Shown one piece after another: positions 8,112 through 13,388 of a stretch of 17,977 nt of DNA (position 1 is the stretch's first letter; every line of letters begins with the position of its first letter). The stretch lies in NCBI GenBank assembly GCA_964366335.1, contig CAYITQ010000010.1, positions 1-17,977 on the forward strand. The letters run 5' to 3'. Origin of the DNA: JACRNA01 sp964366335. GTDB taxonomy: Bacteria; Patescibacteriota; Microgenomatia; CAZETR01; Amesbacteraceae. Both the position numbers and the translations under genes were made by a program. Below the pieces are notes generated by a model. The model was not told where the DNA came from and ran no database searches. It worked only from the letters and a program-made list of their open reading frames with translations.

Positions 8112-8165
8112 TGTGGACAACAGCCTCGACCAGTTGTGTATAACCCTGTGTACAACTGTTTATAA
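8112..8165 (-). promoter_or_regulatory. Cluster of four degenerate DnaA boxes
   Basis: Relative to TGTGGATAA (the complement of TTATCCACA), the nonamers are TGTGGACAA at 8112-8120 (one mismatch), TGTGTATAA at 8135-8143 (one), TGTGTACAA at 8147-8155 (two) and TGTTTATAA at 8157-8165 (two). All four have the same orientation. The last three are spaced 10-12 bp apart, about one helical turn, as expected for cooperative DnaA filament loading. Confidence 0.6.
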
Positions 8166-8179
8166 TAATTCGTAACTAA

Positions 8180-8209
8180 TTAAAAATTAAAAATTAAAAA
8201 TTAAAAATT
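8180..8209. repeat. AT-only heptamer array (TTAAAAA x4), candidate unwinding element
   Basis: Four perfect 7-bp units TTAAAAA occupy 8180-8207, followed by TT. The array lies between the DnaA-box cluster and the 3' end of dnaA, where an AT-rich duplex-unwinding element could sit. Related AT-rich heptamers occur at 12854-12874 and 13274-13301 inside coding genes, so it may be a dispersed repeat recruited to the origin. Confidence 0.75.
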
Positions 8210-8213
8210 GTGT

Positions 8214-9584
8214 TTATGCACCCCCTATCCCCAATCTGATCTTTAGGGTGTGGATATCAGATTGAAGTTTGGTATCAGTGTCCAGCAATAACTGCATTTT
8301 TTCTGAGCCGTGCATAACCGTCGTGTGATCACGCCCGCCCAACAACCGGCCTATCTCTTCAGTCGGAAGTTTGGCGTCAAAACGTAACAGATACATCAAT
8401 ATTTGTCGCGGTCTGACAATATGAGCAGACCGACGATCACCTTTTATTTGTTGGACTCCGACATTAAAAAACTCTCCCACCGTATTTATAATTTCATGGG
8501 GAGTAATGACATGATTATTTCTCACTTTTGCGTGATGGAGCTTGAGTATTTCCGAGGCAATTTCCAGGTTGGGTTTCAAAAGACCCGAGACCTCGGTTTT
8601 GGATTTTAGTTGCATCAAAAAACCCTCCAACTCACGGATACCTTCAATATGCTCGGCCGCCAGCTGAGAGATTTCAGGATCCAGTTCCATTCCCCTATTT
8701 TTGGCTTTAATTAACAAAATAGCACTCCGGAGCTCAAAGTCAGGTGCCCCCACATCTACAATCATGCCGGCACCAAAGCGGCTCTTGAGCCGGTCTTCCA
8801 GTTTGAGAATTTCCTGAGGGGGTTTGTCTGAAGTCATGACAATTTGACCCCCGGCCTTTTGGATAGCATTGAAAGTATGAAAAAATTCTTCTTGAACCGT
8901 TGGTTTACCGGCGATAAATTGGACATCGTCAATCATCAAAAGCTTCACCCGCCGGTATTTAGCCCGGACATTGTTGGTAGATTTGGTGCGGATGGCTTCT
9001 ACGAGCTCATTGGTAAATTCTTCGCTGGCACAAAATAATTGGGCATTTTCTCCCCGTCCCAACAAGACATTGCCGATACCTTGCATCAGATGGGTCTTAC
9101 CTACCCCCACTCCACCATATATAAAGAGTGGGTTATAAGAAGTTCCGGGGTTTTTGGCTACGGCTGTGGCCGCAGCAAAGGCCATTTGGTTACTCCCAGA
9201 GACCGCATAATTGTCAAATGTAAAATCCGGTCTTAATCCTGTTTTTTTATAAACATCACTATTTATATTATTTTTTTCTTCAAACAAAGGTAAGGCTTTT
9301 ACGGTTTTATTACTAGCTCCTAGCTCCTGACTCCTAATGACAAAGGATAGTTCACACTTGTTGCCGGTCAACCTTTCGAGTTCTGCAATAATTTGGCCAT
9401 AGTATCTCCGATCCAAAATATCTTTGATTAACGCGTTGTTTATTCCGACTTCACAGACCAATCTACCCCCAGCCCCTGAAGTGTTTAATAGCTGAGTTGA
9501 TTTGAAGTAGGTATTGAAATTTCCTTCCGAGACCGAAAGTTTGAAATTTTCTAAAACTGCCGACCATAATTTTTGTCTGTCCAT
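8214..9584 (-). CDS. dnaA: Chromosomal replication initiator DnaA
   Basis: The protein has 456 residues counted from the ATG at 9584 (MDRQKLWSAVLENFKLSVSE), which matches the usual DnaA N terminus. A longer reading from TTG at 9614 is possible but would start inside the DnaA box and promoter. Domain I is at about 1-75 and a variable linker (domain II) at about 76-120. The AAA+ domain has Walker A GGVGVGKTH (Lys163), Walker B LLMIDDVQFIAG and the arginine-finger region RLKSRFGAGM. Domain IV has the box-binding signature IGRLLGGRDHTTVMHGSEKM. It binds DnaA boxes and opens oriC in its ATP form. The linker contains a heptamer-derived insertion (about residues 82-91, IRSQELGASN). The gene has its own promoter overlapped by a perfect DnaA box, suggesting autorepression. 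Confidence 0.98.
   Translation of the reverse strand: MDRQKLWSAVLENFKLSVSEGNFNTYFKSTQLLNTSGAGGRLVCEVGINNALIKDILDRRYYGQIIAELERLTGNKCELSFVIRSQELGASNKTVKALPLFEEKNNINSDVYKKTGLRPDFTFDNYAVSGSNQMAFAAATAVAKNPGTSYNPLFIYGGVGVGKTHLMQGIGNVLLGRGENAQLFCASEEFTNELVEAIRTKSTNNVRAKYRRVKLLMIDDVQFIAGKPTVQEEFFHTFNAIQKAGGQIVMTSDKPPQEILKLEDRLKSRFGAGMIVDVGAPDFELRSAILLIKAKNRGMELDPEISQLAAEHIEGIRELEGFLMQLKSKTEVSGLLKPNLEIASEILKLHHAKVRNNHVITPHEIINTVGEFFNVGVQQIKGDRRSAHIVRPRQILMYLLRFDAKLPTEEIGRLLGGRDHTTVMHGSEKMQLLLDTDTKLQSDIHTLKIRLGIGGA
9313..9340. repeat. Heptamer array (unit CTAGCTC) inside dnaA domain II
   Basis: Four 7-bp units in register (CTAGCTC, CTAGCTC, CTGACTC, CTAATGA) lie in the poorly conserved linker of DnaA, where extra residues are tolerated. 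The array decays towards its right end. The unit belongs to the same family as the array in dnaN (AGGAGCT type) but is inverted relative to it. Confidence 0.72.
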
Positions 9585-9594
9585 ACATCTTTCA

Positions 9595-9622
9595 TTTACA
9601 CCACTTATCCACAATCAGTCAA
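9595..9622 (-). promoter_or_regulatory. Probable dnaA promoter
   Basis: On the minus strand, a TTGACT -35 box (9622-9617, 5/6 match) and a TGTAAA -10 box (9600-9595, 4/6) are separated by 16 bp. Transcription would start at about 9588, leaving only a few bases before the dnaA ATG at 9584, so the message would be nearly leaderless. The DnaA box lies within the spacer. Confidence 0.5.
9605..9613 (+). promoter_or_regulatory. Perfect consensus DnaA box (TTATCCACA)
   Basis: This is an exact match to the consensus DnaA box, in the 64-bp divergent region between dnaA and the 9649 operon. It sits between the proposed -35 and -10 boxes of the dnaA promoter, a natural position for autorepression. It is framed by a 6-bp inverted repeat, CCACTT (9601-9606) and AAGTGG (9621-9626). 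Confidence 0.75.
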
Positions 9623-9633
9623 GTGGCAAAATG

Positions 9634-9642
9634 TGTTAAAAT
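9634..9642 (+). promoter_or_regulatory. Extended -10 promoter element for the rpmH-rplY operon
   Basis: TGTTAAAAT combines an extended -10 TG (9634-9635) with a TAAAAT hexamer (9637-9642). Six bases further is the A of the ATG at 9649, so transcription would begin at or next to the start codon, giving a leaderless mRNA. No good -35 is visible, as is allowed for extended -10 promoters. Confidence 0.5.
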
Positions 9643-9648
9643 ACAGAA

Positions 9649-9852
9649 ATGAAATCGTTTAAGAAGTCGCAAATAAAAATATTATCAGGATTTTTGGGAG
9701 ATATCTCAAAAGGTTTGATGTTGGGAGTTGTGATTGGTCAGTGGTCAATCGTCAATATTGAAGTTTATAATAGAATATTAATATCCATAACTTGGTTTGC
9801 CTGGTCTTTACTTTGCCTGCATCTTGCTGTATTCTTGGCTAAATATGAATAA
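9649..9852 (+). CDS. Small two-transmembrane protein
   Basis: The protein has 67 residues, with a basic N terminus (MKSFKKSQIKILSG) followed by two hydrophobic segments at about 17-33 and 42-63, and a short tail KYE. I do not recognise the family. It is the first gene of a long overlapping operon that continues into rpmH and rnpA. Its ATG lies six bases after an extended -10 element, which argues that it is expressed and perhaps leaderless. Residues 29-38 (IGQWSIVNIE) come from a degenerate heptamer array between the two membrane segments. Two even smaller membrane proteins follow with overlapping starts. A membrane role linked to this trio is all that can be inferred. Confidence 0.65.
   Translation: MKSFKKSQIKILSGFLGDISKGLMLGVVIGQWSIVNIEVYNRILISITWFAWSLLCLHLAVFLAKYE
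9733..9760. repeat. Degenerate heptamer array (unit close to ATTGGTC)
   Basis: Successive 7-bp units are ATTGGTC, AGTGGTC, AATCGTC and AATATTG. The GTC core keeps 7-bp spacing in the first three. The array lies in the loop-coding part of the 67-residue membrane protein gene. It is less regular than the rnhA and ligase arrays, so chance resemblance is possible. Confidence 0.5.
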
Positions 9853-9955
9853 TATTAATACAATTATTGCAATAAACACAGGATTTACCATGGTGGGTTT
9901 GGCGGCGATTATTATTGTTATCTTTGCCATGATGCACATTAAAAAGAAAAAATGA
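9845..9955 (+). CDS. Very small single-transmembrane protein (36 aa)
   Basis: The frame starts ATGAATAATATTAAT and encodes 36 residues. A polar N terminus (MNNINTIIAIN) is followed by a hydrophobic helix at about 13-30 (FTMVGLAAIIIVIFAMM) and a HIKKKK tail, as expected for one membrane span with a cytoplasmic basic end. The start overlaps the previous stop by 8 bp and the stop overlaps the next start by 4 bp (ATGA). This is the same coupling style as the well-recognised genes in this window. I recognise no family. The clean topology and exact overlaps make it a credible gene despite its size. Confidence 0.55.
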   Translation: MNNINTIIAINTGFTMVGLAAIIIVIFAMMHIKKKK

Positions 9956-10044
9956 ACCAGGACTTGCAGATTAGTGTAATTATTATGATTTCGGTTTTGG
10001 TCGTGGGGATAGTTTTGGCAGTTATTTTATATAGACAAAAATAA
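9952..10044 (+). CDS. Very small single-transmembrane protein (30 aa)
   Basis: The 30 residues begin MNQDLQ, followed by a continuous hydrophobic helix (ISVIIMISVLVVGIVLAVIL) and a YRQK basic tail. The start overlaps the previous gene by ATGA, and the TAA is followed after one base by the rpmH ATG. The gene completes a run of three tiny membrane proteins before rpmH. I recognise no family. It could be a membrane-embedded regulator or assembly subunit. The evidence for translation is overlap geometry and the sharp hydrophobic/basic pattern only. Confidence 0.5.
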   Translation: MNQDLQISVIIMISVLVVGIVLAVILYRQK

Positions 10045-10045
10045 T

Positions 10046-10198
10046 ATGGTTAAAAGACCTTGGCAACCAAAAAAACTTAAACGTCTGCGAAAGCACGGCT
10101 TTATGCAGAGAAATGCAACGAAACACGGCCGTGATGTCATGAAGCGCCGCAGGCTTACCGGCCGCAAAAAATTGTCGGTTACTTCCAGTAGTAAATAG
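10046..10198 (+). CDS. rpmH: Ribosomal protein bL34
   Basis: This is a 50-residue, extremely basic protein matching bL34 over its whole length: KRPWQPKKLKRLRKHGFMQR, then a TKHGRDVMKRRRLTGRKKL segment. It is a component of the large ribosomal subunit. Its position next to dnaA and just before rnpA (two-base gap) is the conserved bacterial order. The start is the only ATG that gives the family N terminus and lies one base after the upstream stop. Confidence 0.97.
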   Translation: MVKRPWQPKKLKRLRKHGFMQRNATKHGRDVMKRRRLTGRKKLSVTSSSK

Positions 10199-10200
10199 CC

Positions 10201-10521
10201 ATGCTTCCCAAAATAAGACGACTGTCTCGAGTAAACTTTTTGATAGCAAACAATAATGGCAAAACCCTTCGAAACAATTTCTTTTGGATTAAAGTTTTAT
10301 CAAATAACCTAGACTTTAACCGTTTTGCCATTGTCACTTCTACAAAACTTTCTAAGTCGGCCGTCACCCGCAACAGACTACGTAGAGATATTTATAAAAC
10401 TGTTGAAAAAATTTGCGGCAATTTTGACATCATAATTTTCCCCAAACAGTCAATGTTAAAATTGACCAATGAAGAGATTGGTGTTGAGATTAATAAAACT
10501 GTATCAGAAATTCCCAACTAG
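10201..10521 (+). CDS. rnpA: Ribonuclease P protein component
   Basis: The protein has 106 residues. The start MLPKIRRLSRVNFL and the RNA-binding signature SAVTRNRLRRDIYKTV (the family's RNR-type motif), with a following FDIIIFPK strand, identify the protein subunit of RNase P. This enzyme removes 5' leaders from tRNA precursors together with its catalytic RNA. It follows rpmH by two bases, and its 3' end overlaps the start of yidD by about 53 bp. Length is normal for the family. Confidence 0.95.
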   Translation: MLPKIRRLSRVNFLIANNNGKTLRNNFFWIKVLSNNLDFNRFAIVTSTKLSKSAVTRNRLRRDIYKTVEKICGNFDIIIFPKQSMLKLTNEEIGVEINKTVSEIPN

Positions 10522-10598
10522 CTTGCATACTTCATGTCGTTTCCAGCCCCGCTGTAGCGATTACACCTATTCAGCGATTGAAAAATATGGTATCCTTG
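10469..10598 (+). CDS. yidD: Membrane insertion efficiency factor YidD, 3' end lost in assembly gap
   Basis: The 43 visible residues include LIKLYQKFPTS, then CRFQPRCSDYTYSAIEKYG, the highly characteristic cysteine-containing core of YidD (DUF37). YidD is a small membrane-associated protein that assists YidC-dependent insertion. The start is the ATG at 10469, inside the end of rnpA, as in many genomes. The family is usually about 70-85 residues, so roughly 25-40 residues are hidden in the run of Ns that begins at 10599. Gene order rnpA-yidD-yidC is conserved and supports the call. Confidence 0.92.
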
Positions 10599-10698
10599 NN
10601 NNNNNNNNNNNNNNNNNNNNNNNNNNNNNNNNNNNNNNNNNNNNNNNNNNNNNNNNNNNNNNNNNNNNNNNNNNNNNNNNNNNNNNNNNNNNNNNNNN
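10599..10698. other. Assembly gap (100 Ns)
   Basis: Exactly 100 undetermined bases, the usual placeholder for a gap of unknown size. By family lengths the missing DNA should hold the end of yidD and the first codons of yidC, which would need roughly 100-200 bp. Nothing else is required to explain the junction. Confidence 0.98.
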
Positions 10699-11472
10699 TG
10701 GAACACAGCACTATTTTATCCCCTCTTAAACCTGTTGATTTGGTTTTACAAATTGACCGGAAATTTTGGTTGGGCTGTTATCATGCTCACCGTGGGACTT
10801 CGTGCAGTTATGACCCCAATGGTCTGGAACAGTATGAAGGCCATGAAGAAACAGCAGGAACTGGCTCCCGAGCTGGCTAAGTTAAAAATAGAATTCAAAG
10901 ACAAGAAGCAGGAATTGATGACTGCTCAAGCTGAGCTTTACAAAAAGAATGGGATTAATCCCGCCTCCGGGTGTCTACCGCAGATTTTACAAATAGTGGT
11001 TCTGATTGCACTTTTCAACGCTTTTAATTTAGTCTTAAATTCTCCAATAGCCGATGTCATATCAAAACTCTATTCGTTTAACCAGTTGCCGATCAACACA
11101 ACCCTCTCTACCTGGTTCTATGGCATTAACCTGCTTAAGCCCGATTTGATTCATATCCCCGGAATTAGCTTCGGTCTACCCGGAGTAATGGTTTTACTCT
11201 CTGCCGTCATTCAGTTTTTGTCTTCCAAGATGATGATGGCGGAAAAAACTATCAAAGCAGATCCTGACGATATTATGGCTTCTTCCCAAGAACAAATGAT
11301 CTATATGTTTCCTTTGATGACCATAGTCTTTGGTTATCAATTCCCGGCGGGGTTGGTCCTGTATTGGTTTGTTTTTTCCTTGGTTTCCGGGATTCAGCAA
11401 TATTATGCCACCGGTTGGGGCGGGCTTACTCCTTGGATAAAATACATATGGATAAAACCCAAACAGTCATAG
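10699..11472 (+). CDS. yidC: Membrane protein insertase YidC/Oxa1 family, 5' partial
   Basis: The frame is open from the first base after the gap (WNTALFYPLLNLLIWFY) and runs 257 residues to a TAG. A conserved arginine in the first core membrane segment (LTVGLRAVMTPM) is the groove residue of YidC insertases. A charged cytoplasmic hairpin follows (MKAMKKQQELAPELAKLK, KDKKQELMTAQAELYKKNG), then GCLPQILQIVVLIALFNAF and further membrane helices to QFPAGLVLYWFVFSLVSGIQQ. It inserts and folds membrane proteins, alone or with SecYEG. Only the first few residues should be missing. There is no large periplasmic P1 domain, as in Gram-positive-type YidC. The 3' end overlaps jag by 25 bp. Confidence 0.95.
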   Translation, partial: WNTALFYPLLNLLIWFYKLTGNFGWAVIMLTVGLRAVMTPMVWNSMKAMKKQQELAPELAKLKIEFKDKKQELMTAQAELYKKNGINPASGCLPQILQIVVLIALFNAFNLVLNSPIADVISKLYSFNQLPINTTLSTWFYGINLLKPDLIHIPGISFGLPGVMVLLSAVIQFLSSKMMMAEKTIKADPDDIMASSQEQMIYMFPLMTIVFGYQFPAGLVLYWFVFSLVSGIQQYYATGWGGLTPWIKYIWIKPKQS

Positions 11473-11909
11473 ACACCACCACAAACTTTTTGGCCCAAAT
11501 GGGATTTGCGGATAATTTAAAACCCAAGGTAAGTTTTGACGCAGGGGCCGATCGCTATCTAATTGTATTAGAAACTGACAACCCGGCACTGTTAATCGGT
11601 TATCACGGCAACACTCTTTCCGGCTTACAACTATTTTTAGGCCAACACTTGCATCAGGCCTTAGGGGAATGGATAAATCTGACGGTTGATGTCAATGATT
11701 ACAGACAACGCCGCGAGCAAAGCTTGAAAACCCTAGCGGATTCCACGGTTGAAAAAGTCTTGGAAACGAACCAAGCTTATATTCTTCCACCCATGCCAGC
11801 CTCCGAGCGGCGTGTCGTTCATGTCTATCTGGCCGAGCACCCACAAGTCTCGACAGCTTCCTCAGGCGTTGGCCGTGAGCGGAGCGTCATCATTTCTCCC
11901 AAGGTATGA
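11448..11909 (+). CDS. jag: KH-R3H RNA-binding protein Jag/KhpB
   Basis: The protein has 153 residues from the ATG at 11448 (MDKTQTVIDTT). A longer in-frame reading would extend further into yidC and does not match the family. A KH-II domain at about 45-80 carries the GYHGNTL loop with SGLQLFLGQHL. An R3H-type C-terminal domain contains NDYRQRREQSL and ERRVVHVYLAEHP, ending VIISPK. Jag/KhpB proteins bind small and messenger RNAs and affect envelope growth and division in Gram-positive bacteria. Its position after yidC is the conserved one. The N-terminal Jag-N domain of larger homologues is absent. The stop overlaps the next start by ATGA. Confidence 0.92.
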   Translation: MDKTQTVIDTTTNFLAQMGFADNLKPKVSFDAGADRYLIVLETDNPALLIGYHGNTLSGLQLFLGQHLHQALGEWINLTVDVNDYRQRREQSLKTLADSTVEKVLETNQAYILPPMPASERRVVHVYLAEHPQVSTASSGVGRERSVIISPKV

Positions 11910-13039
11910 TTTTTTTATTACTTTTGCTCTTGCCGTCCCAATTGGGATTTCATTTCTGGCCCGATTGGGCCTTGGTTAACGGAATTAGAGTAGACTATCT
12001 CTCCCCCACTCTTTATTTTACAGATTTAATCATTGCCGTCATTTGGGCATTTAATCATTTTAAAATTAAAGTTCCGTTAATCGCTATTGTACTTATCGTC
12101 CTAAATATCTTCTTCTCTCTCTCCCCCCTTACTTCTATCTTCAAATGGCTGCGAATATTAGAATATTATTGGCTGTTTACATATCTCAGGGCGCAGGGCG
12201 CAGGGCGCAGGGCGCAGGGTTTAAAATTTTCAATCGTTTGGACGTGTTTTTTGGCGTGGTTACAATTTATTAAACAAGGATCTGCGGGTGGCTTGTGGTA
12301 TTTTTTGGGAGAAAGAAGTTTTAATATTTTTACCCCCAACATAGCCAAGGTCTTTTTTGGTGATTTAATACTACGACCTTATGCTACATTTTCGCATCCC
12401 AATGTTCTCGGTGGCTGGCTGGTAGTGGTAGGAGTATTTACGGGTGGCTGGCCGATGGCCATTGCGCTTACCGCGACAATATTTACATTTTCCCGCACGG
12501 CAATATTTGCCGCAATTGCTGCCGTAATTTTTATAAAACGGAACTATTCCCTATTGCCTCTTCTACTATTGCCTATTTTAATCCCCGGATCACCCGATTC
12601 CTGGATTGGCCGGACAGAGTTATTTAAATCATCAATAAATATTATCCGCAACTATCCCCTCTTTGGCACCGGCCTTGGTAACTTCGTTCGCCTGACACAA
12701 GACTACGGTTTTCAGCCGGTTCACAACATTCCTCTACTCGCTTTAGCAGAGTTGGGATTTCCGCTATTTGGATATTTAATCATTTTGTCATTTAATCATT
12801 TATTAAAAATTACCCGCCTGCATTCAACTGATGCTGAAAGCATCTGCGGGCAGGAAAATTATAAATTAAAAATTATGCTTGCGGTTATATTCATTACCGC
12901 AATGAGTGATCATTACTGGTGGACCAATCCTCAGATGCAGTTATTGTTTTCGCTTTTTGCCGCAATTGCGGTAAAATATCCACATGACAAGTTATCGGAT
13001 CTTTACCGACGGCGGAGCGCGGGGAAACCCGGGTCCTAG
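11906..13039 (+). CDS. O-antigen ligase/polymerase-like membrane protein
   Basis: The protein has 377 residues and about ten hydrophobic segments. A central loop holds FSHPNVLGGW, and a later loop NYPLFGTGLGNF is followed by HNIPLLALAELGFPLFGYL. This is the Wzy_C (O-antigen ligase/WaaL-like) pattern. Such enzymes transfer or polymerise lipid-linked glycans on the outer face of the cytoplasmic membrane. In a candidate-phyla cell this may mean glycosylation of surface polymers or S-layer protein. The gene carries an unusual load of repeats: a perfect CAGGGCG heptamer array (about residues 95-105, RAQGAGRRAQG), a palindromic insertion (ITRLHSTDAESICGQ), AT-rich heptamers and ATTTAATC repeats. 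The last 56 bp overlap rnhA in another frame. The family call is good; the substrate is unknown. Confidence 0.82.
   Translation: MIFLLLLLLPSQLGFHFWPDWALVNGIRVDYLSPTLYFTDLIIAVIWAFNHFKIKVPLIAIVLIVLNIFFSLSPLTSIFKWLRILEYYWLFTYLRAQGAGRRAQGLKFSIVWTCFLAWLQFIKQGSAGGLWYFLGERSFNIFTPNIAKVFFGDLILRPYATFSHPNVLGGWLVVVGVFTGGWPMAIALTATIFTFSRTAIFAAIAAVIFIKRNYSLLPLLLLPILIPGSPDSWIGRTELFKSSINIIRNYPLFGTGLGNFVRLTQDYGFQPVHNIPLLALAELGFPLFGYLIILSFNHLLKITRLHSTDAESICGQENYKLKIMLAVIFITAMSDHYWWTNPQMQLLFSLFAAIAVKYPHDKLSDLYRRRSAGKPGS
12187..12219. repeat. Perfect heptamer array (CAGGGCG x4.7) in the ligase-like gene
   Basis: Four exact 7-bp units CAGGGCG (12187-12214) are followed by a partial unit CAGGG. The strongly G-rich array stands out in an AT-rich gene. 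It encodes a basic RAQGAGRRAQG segment, apparently in a loop between membrane helices. A gain or loss of one unit would shift the reading frame. Confidence 0.9.
12774..12805. repeat. Octamer-spaced ATTTAATC repeat in the ligase-like gene
   Basis: Four 8-bp steps read ATTTAATC, ATTTTGTC, ATTTAATC and ATTTATTA. The 11-mer ATTTAATCATT also occurs at 12024-12034 and 12049-12059 of the same gene. It is read in different frames (giving DLII or FNH), so the similarity is at the DNA level. It may be a low-complexity repeat related to the heptamers, but the AT-rich background makes this less certain. Confidence 0.45.
12813..12854. repeat. Palindromic insertion in the ligase-like gene
   Basis: A perfect hairpin GATGCTGAAAGCATC (5-bp stem) is enclosed by arms CCCGCCTGCA (12813-12822) and TGCGGGCAGG (12845-12854). 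The arms pair at 8 of 10 positions plus one G-T. The GC-rich 42-bp block is followed directly by an AT heptamer array and encodes a polar stretch within an otherwise hydrophobic region. It looks like a small inserted element. Confidence 0.6.
12854..12874. repeat. AT-rich heptamer array in the ligase-like gene
   Basis: Three 7-bp steps (GAAAATT, ATAAATT, AAAAATT) start at the last base of the palindromic insertion. The unit family is the same as the arrays at 8180-8209 and 13274-13301. Confidence 0.55.
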
Positions 13040-13388
13040 CGCTTGTGCTTTTGTCGTCTATGACGGCGAAAATCTAATTTATAAACAAGGGTTTTATTTG
13101 GGAATTTCTACAAACAACCAAGCGGAATATCAAGGGGTGTTAAAAGCGGCTGAATATTGCTCATTGCTCATTGCTCATTGCTCAGTAACTTTTTATCTTG
13201 ATTCGTTACTGGTGGTAAAGCAAATGAGAGGGGAATACAAGATTAAAGATCCGAAATTAAAAATATTACACGATAAAATTAAAAATTATAAATTAAAAAT
13301 TGATTTTGTTCATGTTCCCAGAGAACAAAATCGCGATGCTGATGCTCTAGTTAATAAAACTTTAGACGGTGAATACGAAAATGAGTAA
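12984..13388 (+). CDS. rnhA: Ribonuclease HI-like protein
   Basis: The protein has 134 residues with the four acidic catalytic residues in place: Asp9 in FTDGGARGNPGP, Glu48 in NNQAEYQGVL, Asp73 in FYLDSLLVV and Asp120 in NRDADALVN. RNase HI degrades RNA in RNA-DNA hybrids such as Okazaki primers and R-loops. The sequence is of the short type lacking the basic protrusion of the E. coli enzyme. The start overlaps the ligase-like gene by 56 bp and the end overlaps the next gene by 8 bp. Two heptamer arrays lie inside: ATTGCTC units giving about residues 58-67 (SLLIAHC), and AT-rich units giving KIKNYKLKI near residue 100. The conserved motifs are intact on both sides of each array, so the enzyme is probably active. 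Confidence 0.93.
   Translation: MTSYRIFTDGGARGNPGPSACAFVVYDGENLIYKQGFYLGISTNNQAEYQGVLKAAEYCSLLIAHCSVTFYLDSLLVVKQMRGEYKIKDPKLKILHDKIKNYKLKIDFVHVPREQNRDADALVNKTLDGEYENE
13156..13183. repeat. Perfect heptamer array (ATTGCTC x4) in rnhA
   Basis: Four exact copies of ATTGCTC occupy 28 bp, encoding CSLLIAHCS between the second and third catalytic motifs of RNase H. As 28 is not a multiple of three, the array cannot be a simple in-frame addition unless adjoining bases changed too. Slippage by one unit would truncate the enzyme. Confidence 0.92.
13274..13301. repeat. AT-rich heptamer array in rnhA
   Basis: Four 7-bp steps (TAAAATT, AAAAATT, ATAAATT, AAAAATT) encode KIKNYKLKI. The unit family is shared with the origin array and the ligase-like gene array. 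AT-rich lysine/isoleucine codons could produce a similar pattern by chance, so this is weaker than the ATTGCTC array. Confidence 0.5.

Larger units (their letters stand above)
8010..8213. other. Putative chromosomal replication origin (oriC) between dnaN and dnaA
   Basis: This 204-bp region has no gene and lies between dnaA (upstream) and dnaN (downstream), the classic position of oriC. It holds four same-orientation DnaA-box-like nonamers (8112-8165), one further box-like nonamer (TTATCCAGA, 8022-8030), a run of TAG triplets (8036-8059), and an array of TTAAAAA heptamers (8180-8209) that would melt easily. A perfect DnaA box lies outside it, upstream of dnaA at 9605-9613. The origin assignment is an inference from gene order plus these motifs. 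Confidence 0.7.

Noticed and set aside
9585..9614. A longer DnaA starting at TTG 9614
   Set aside because: The extra ten residues do not resemble DnaA, and the start would lie inside the DnaA box and promoter; ATG 9584 gives the usual N terminus.
11364..11447. A longer Jag protein starting inside yidC
   Set aside because: The added 28 residues are out-of-frame YidC codons and do not match the family; ATG 11448 gives a normal start.
12187..13183. The tandem arrays as a CRISPR locus
   Set aside because: Units are 7 bp without spacers, lie inside coding frames, and no cas genes are present.
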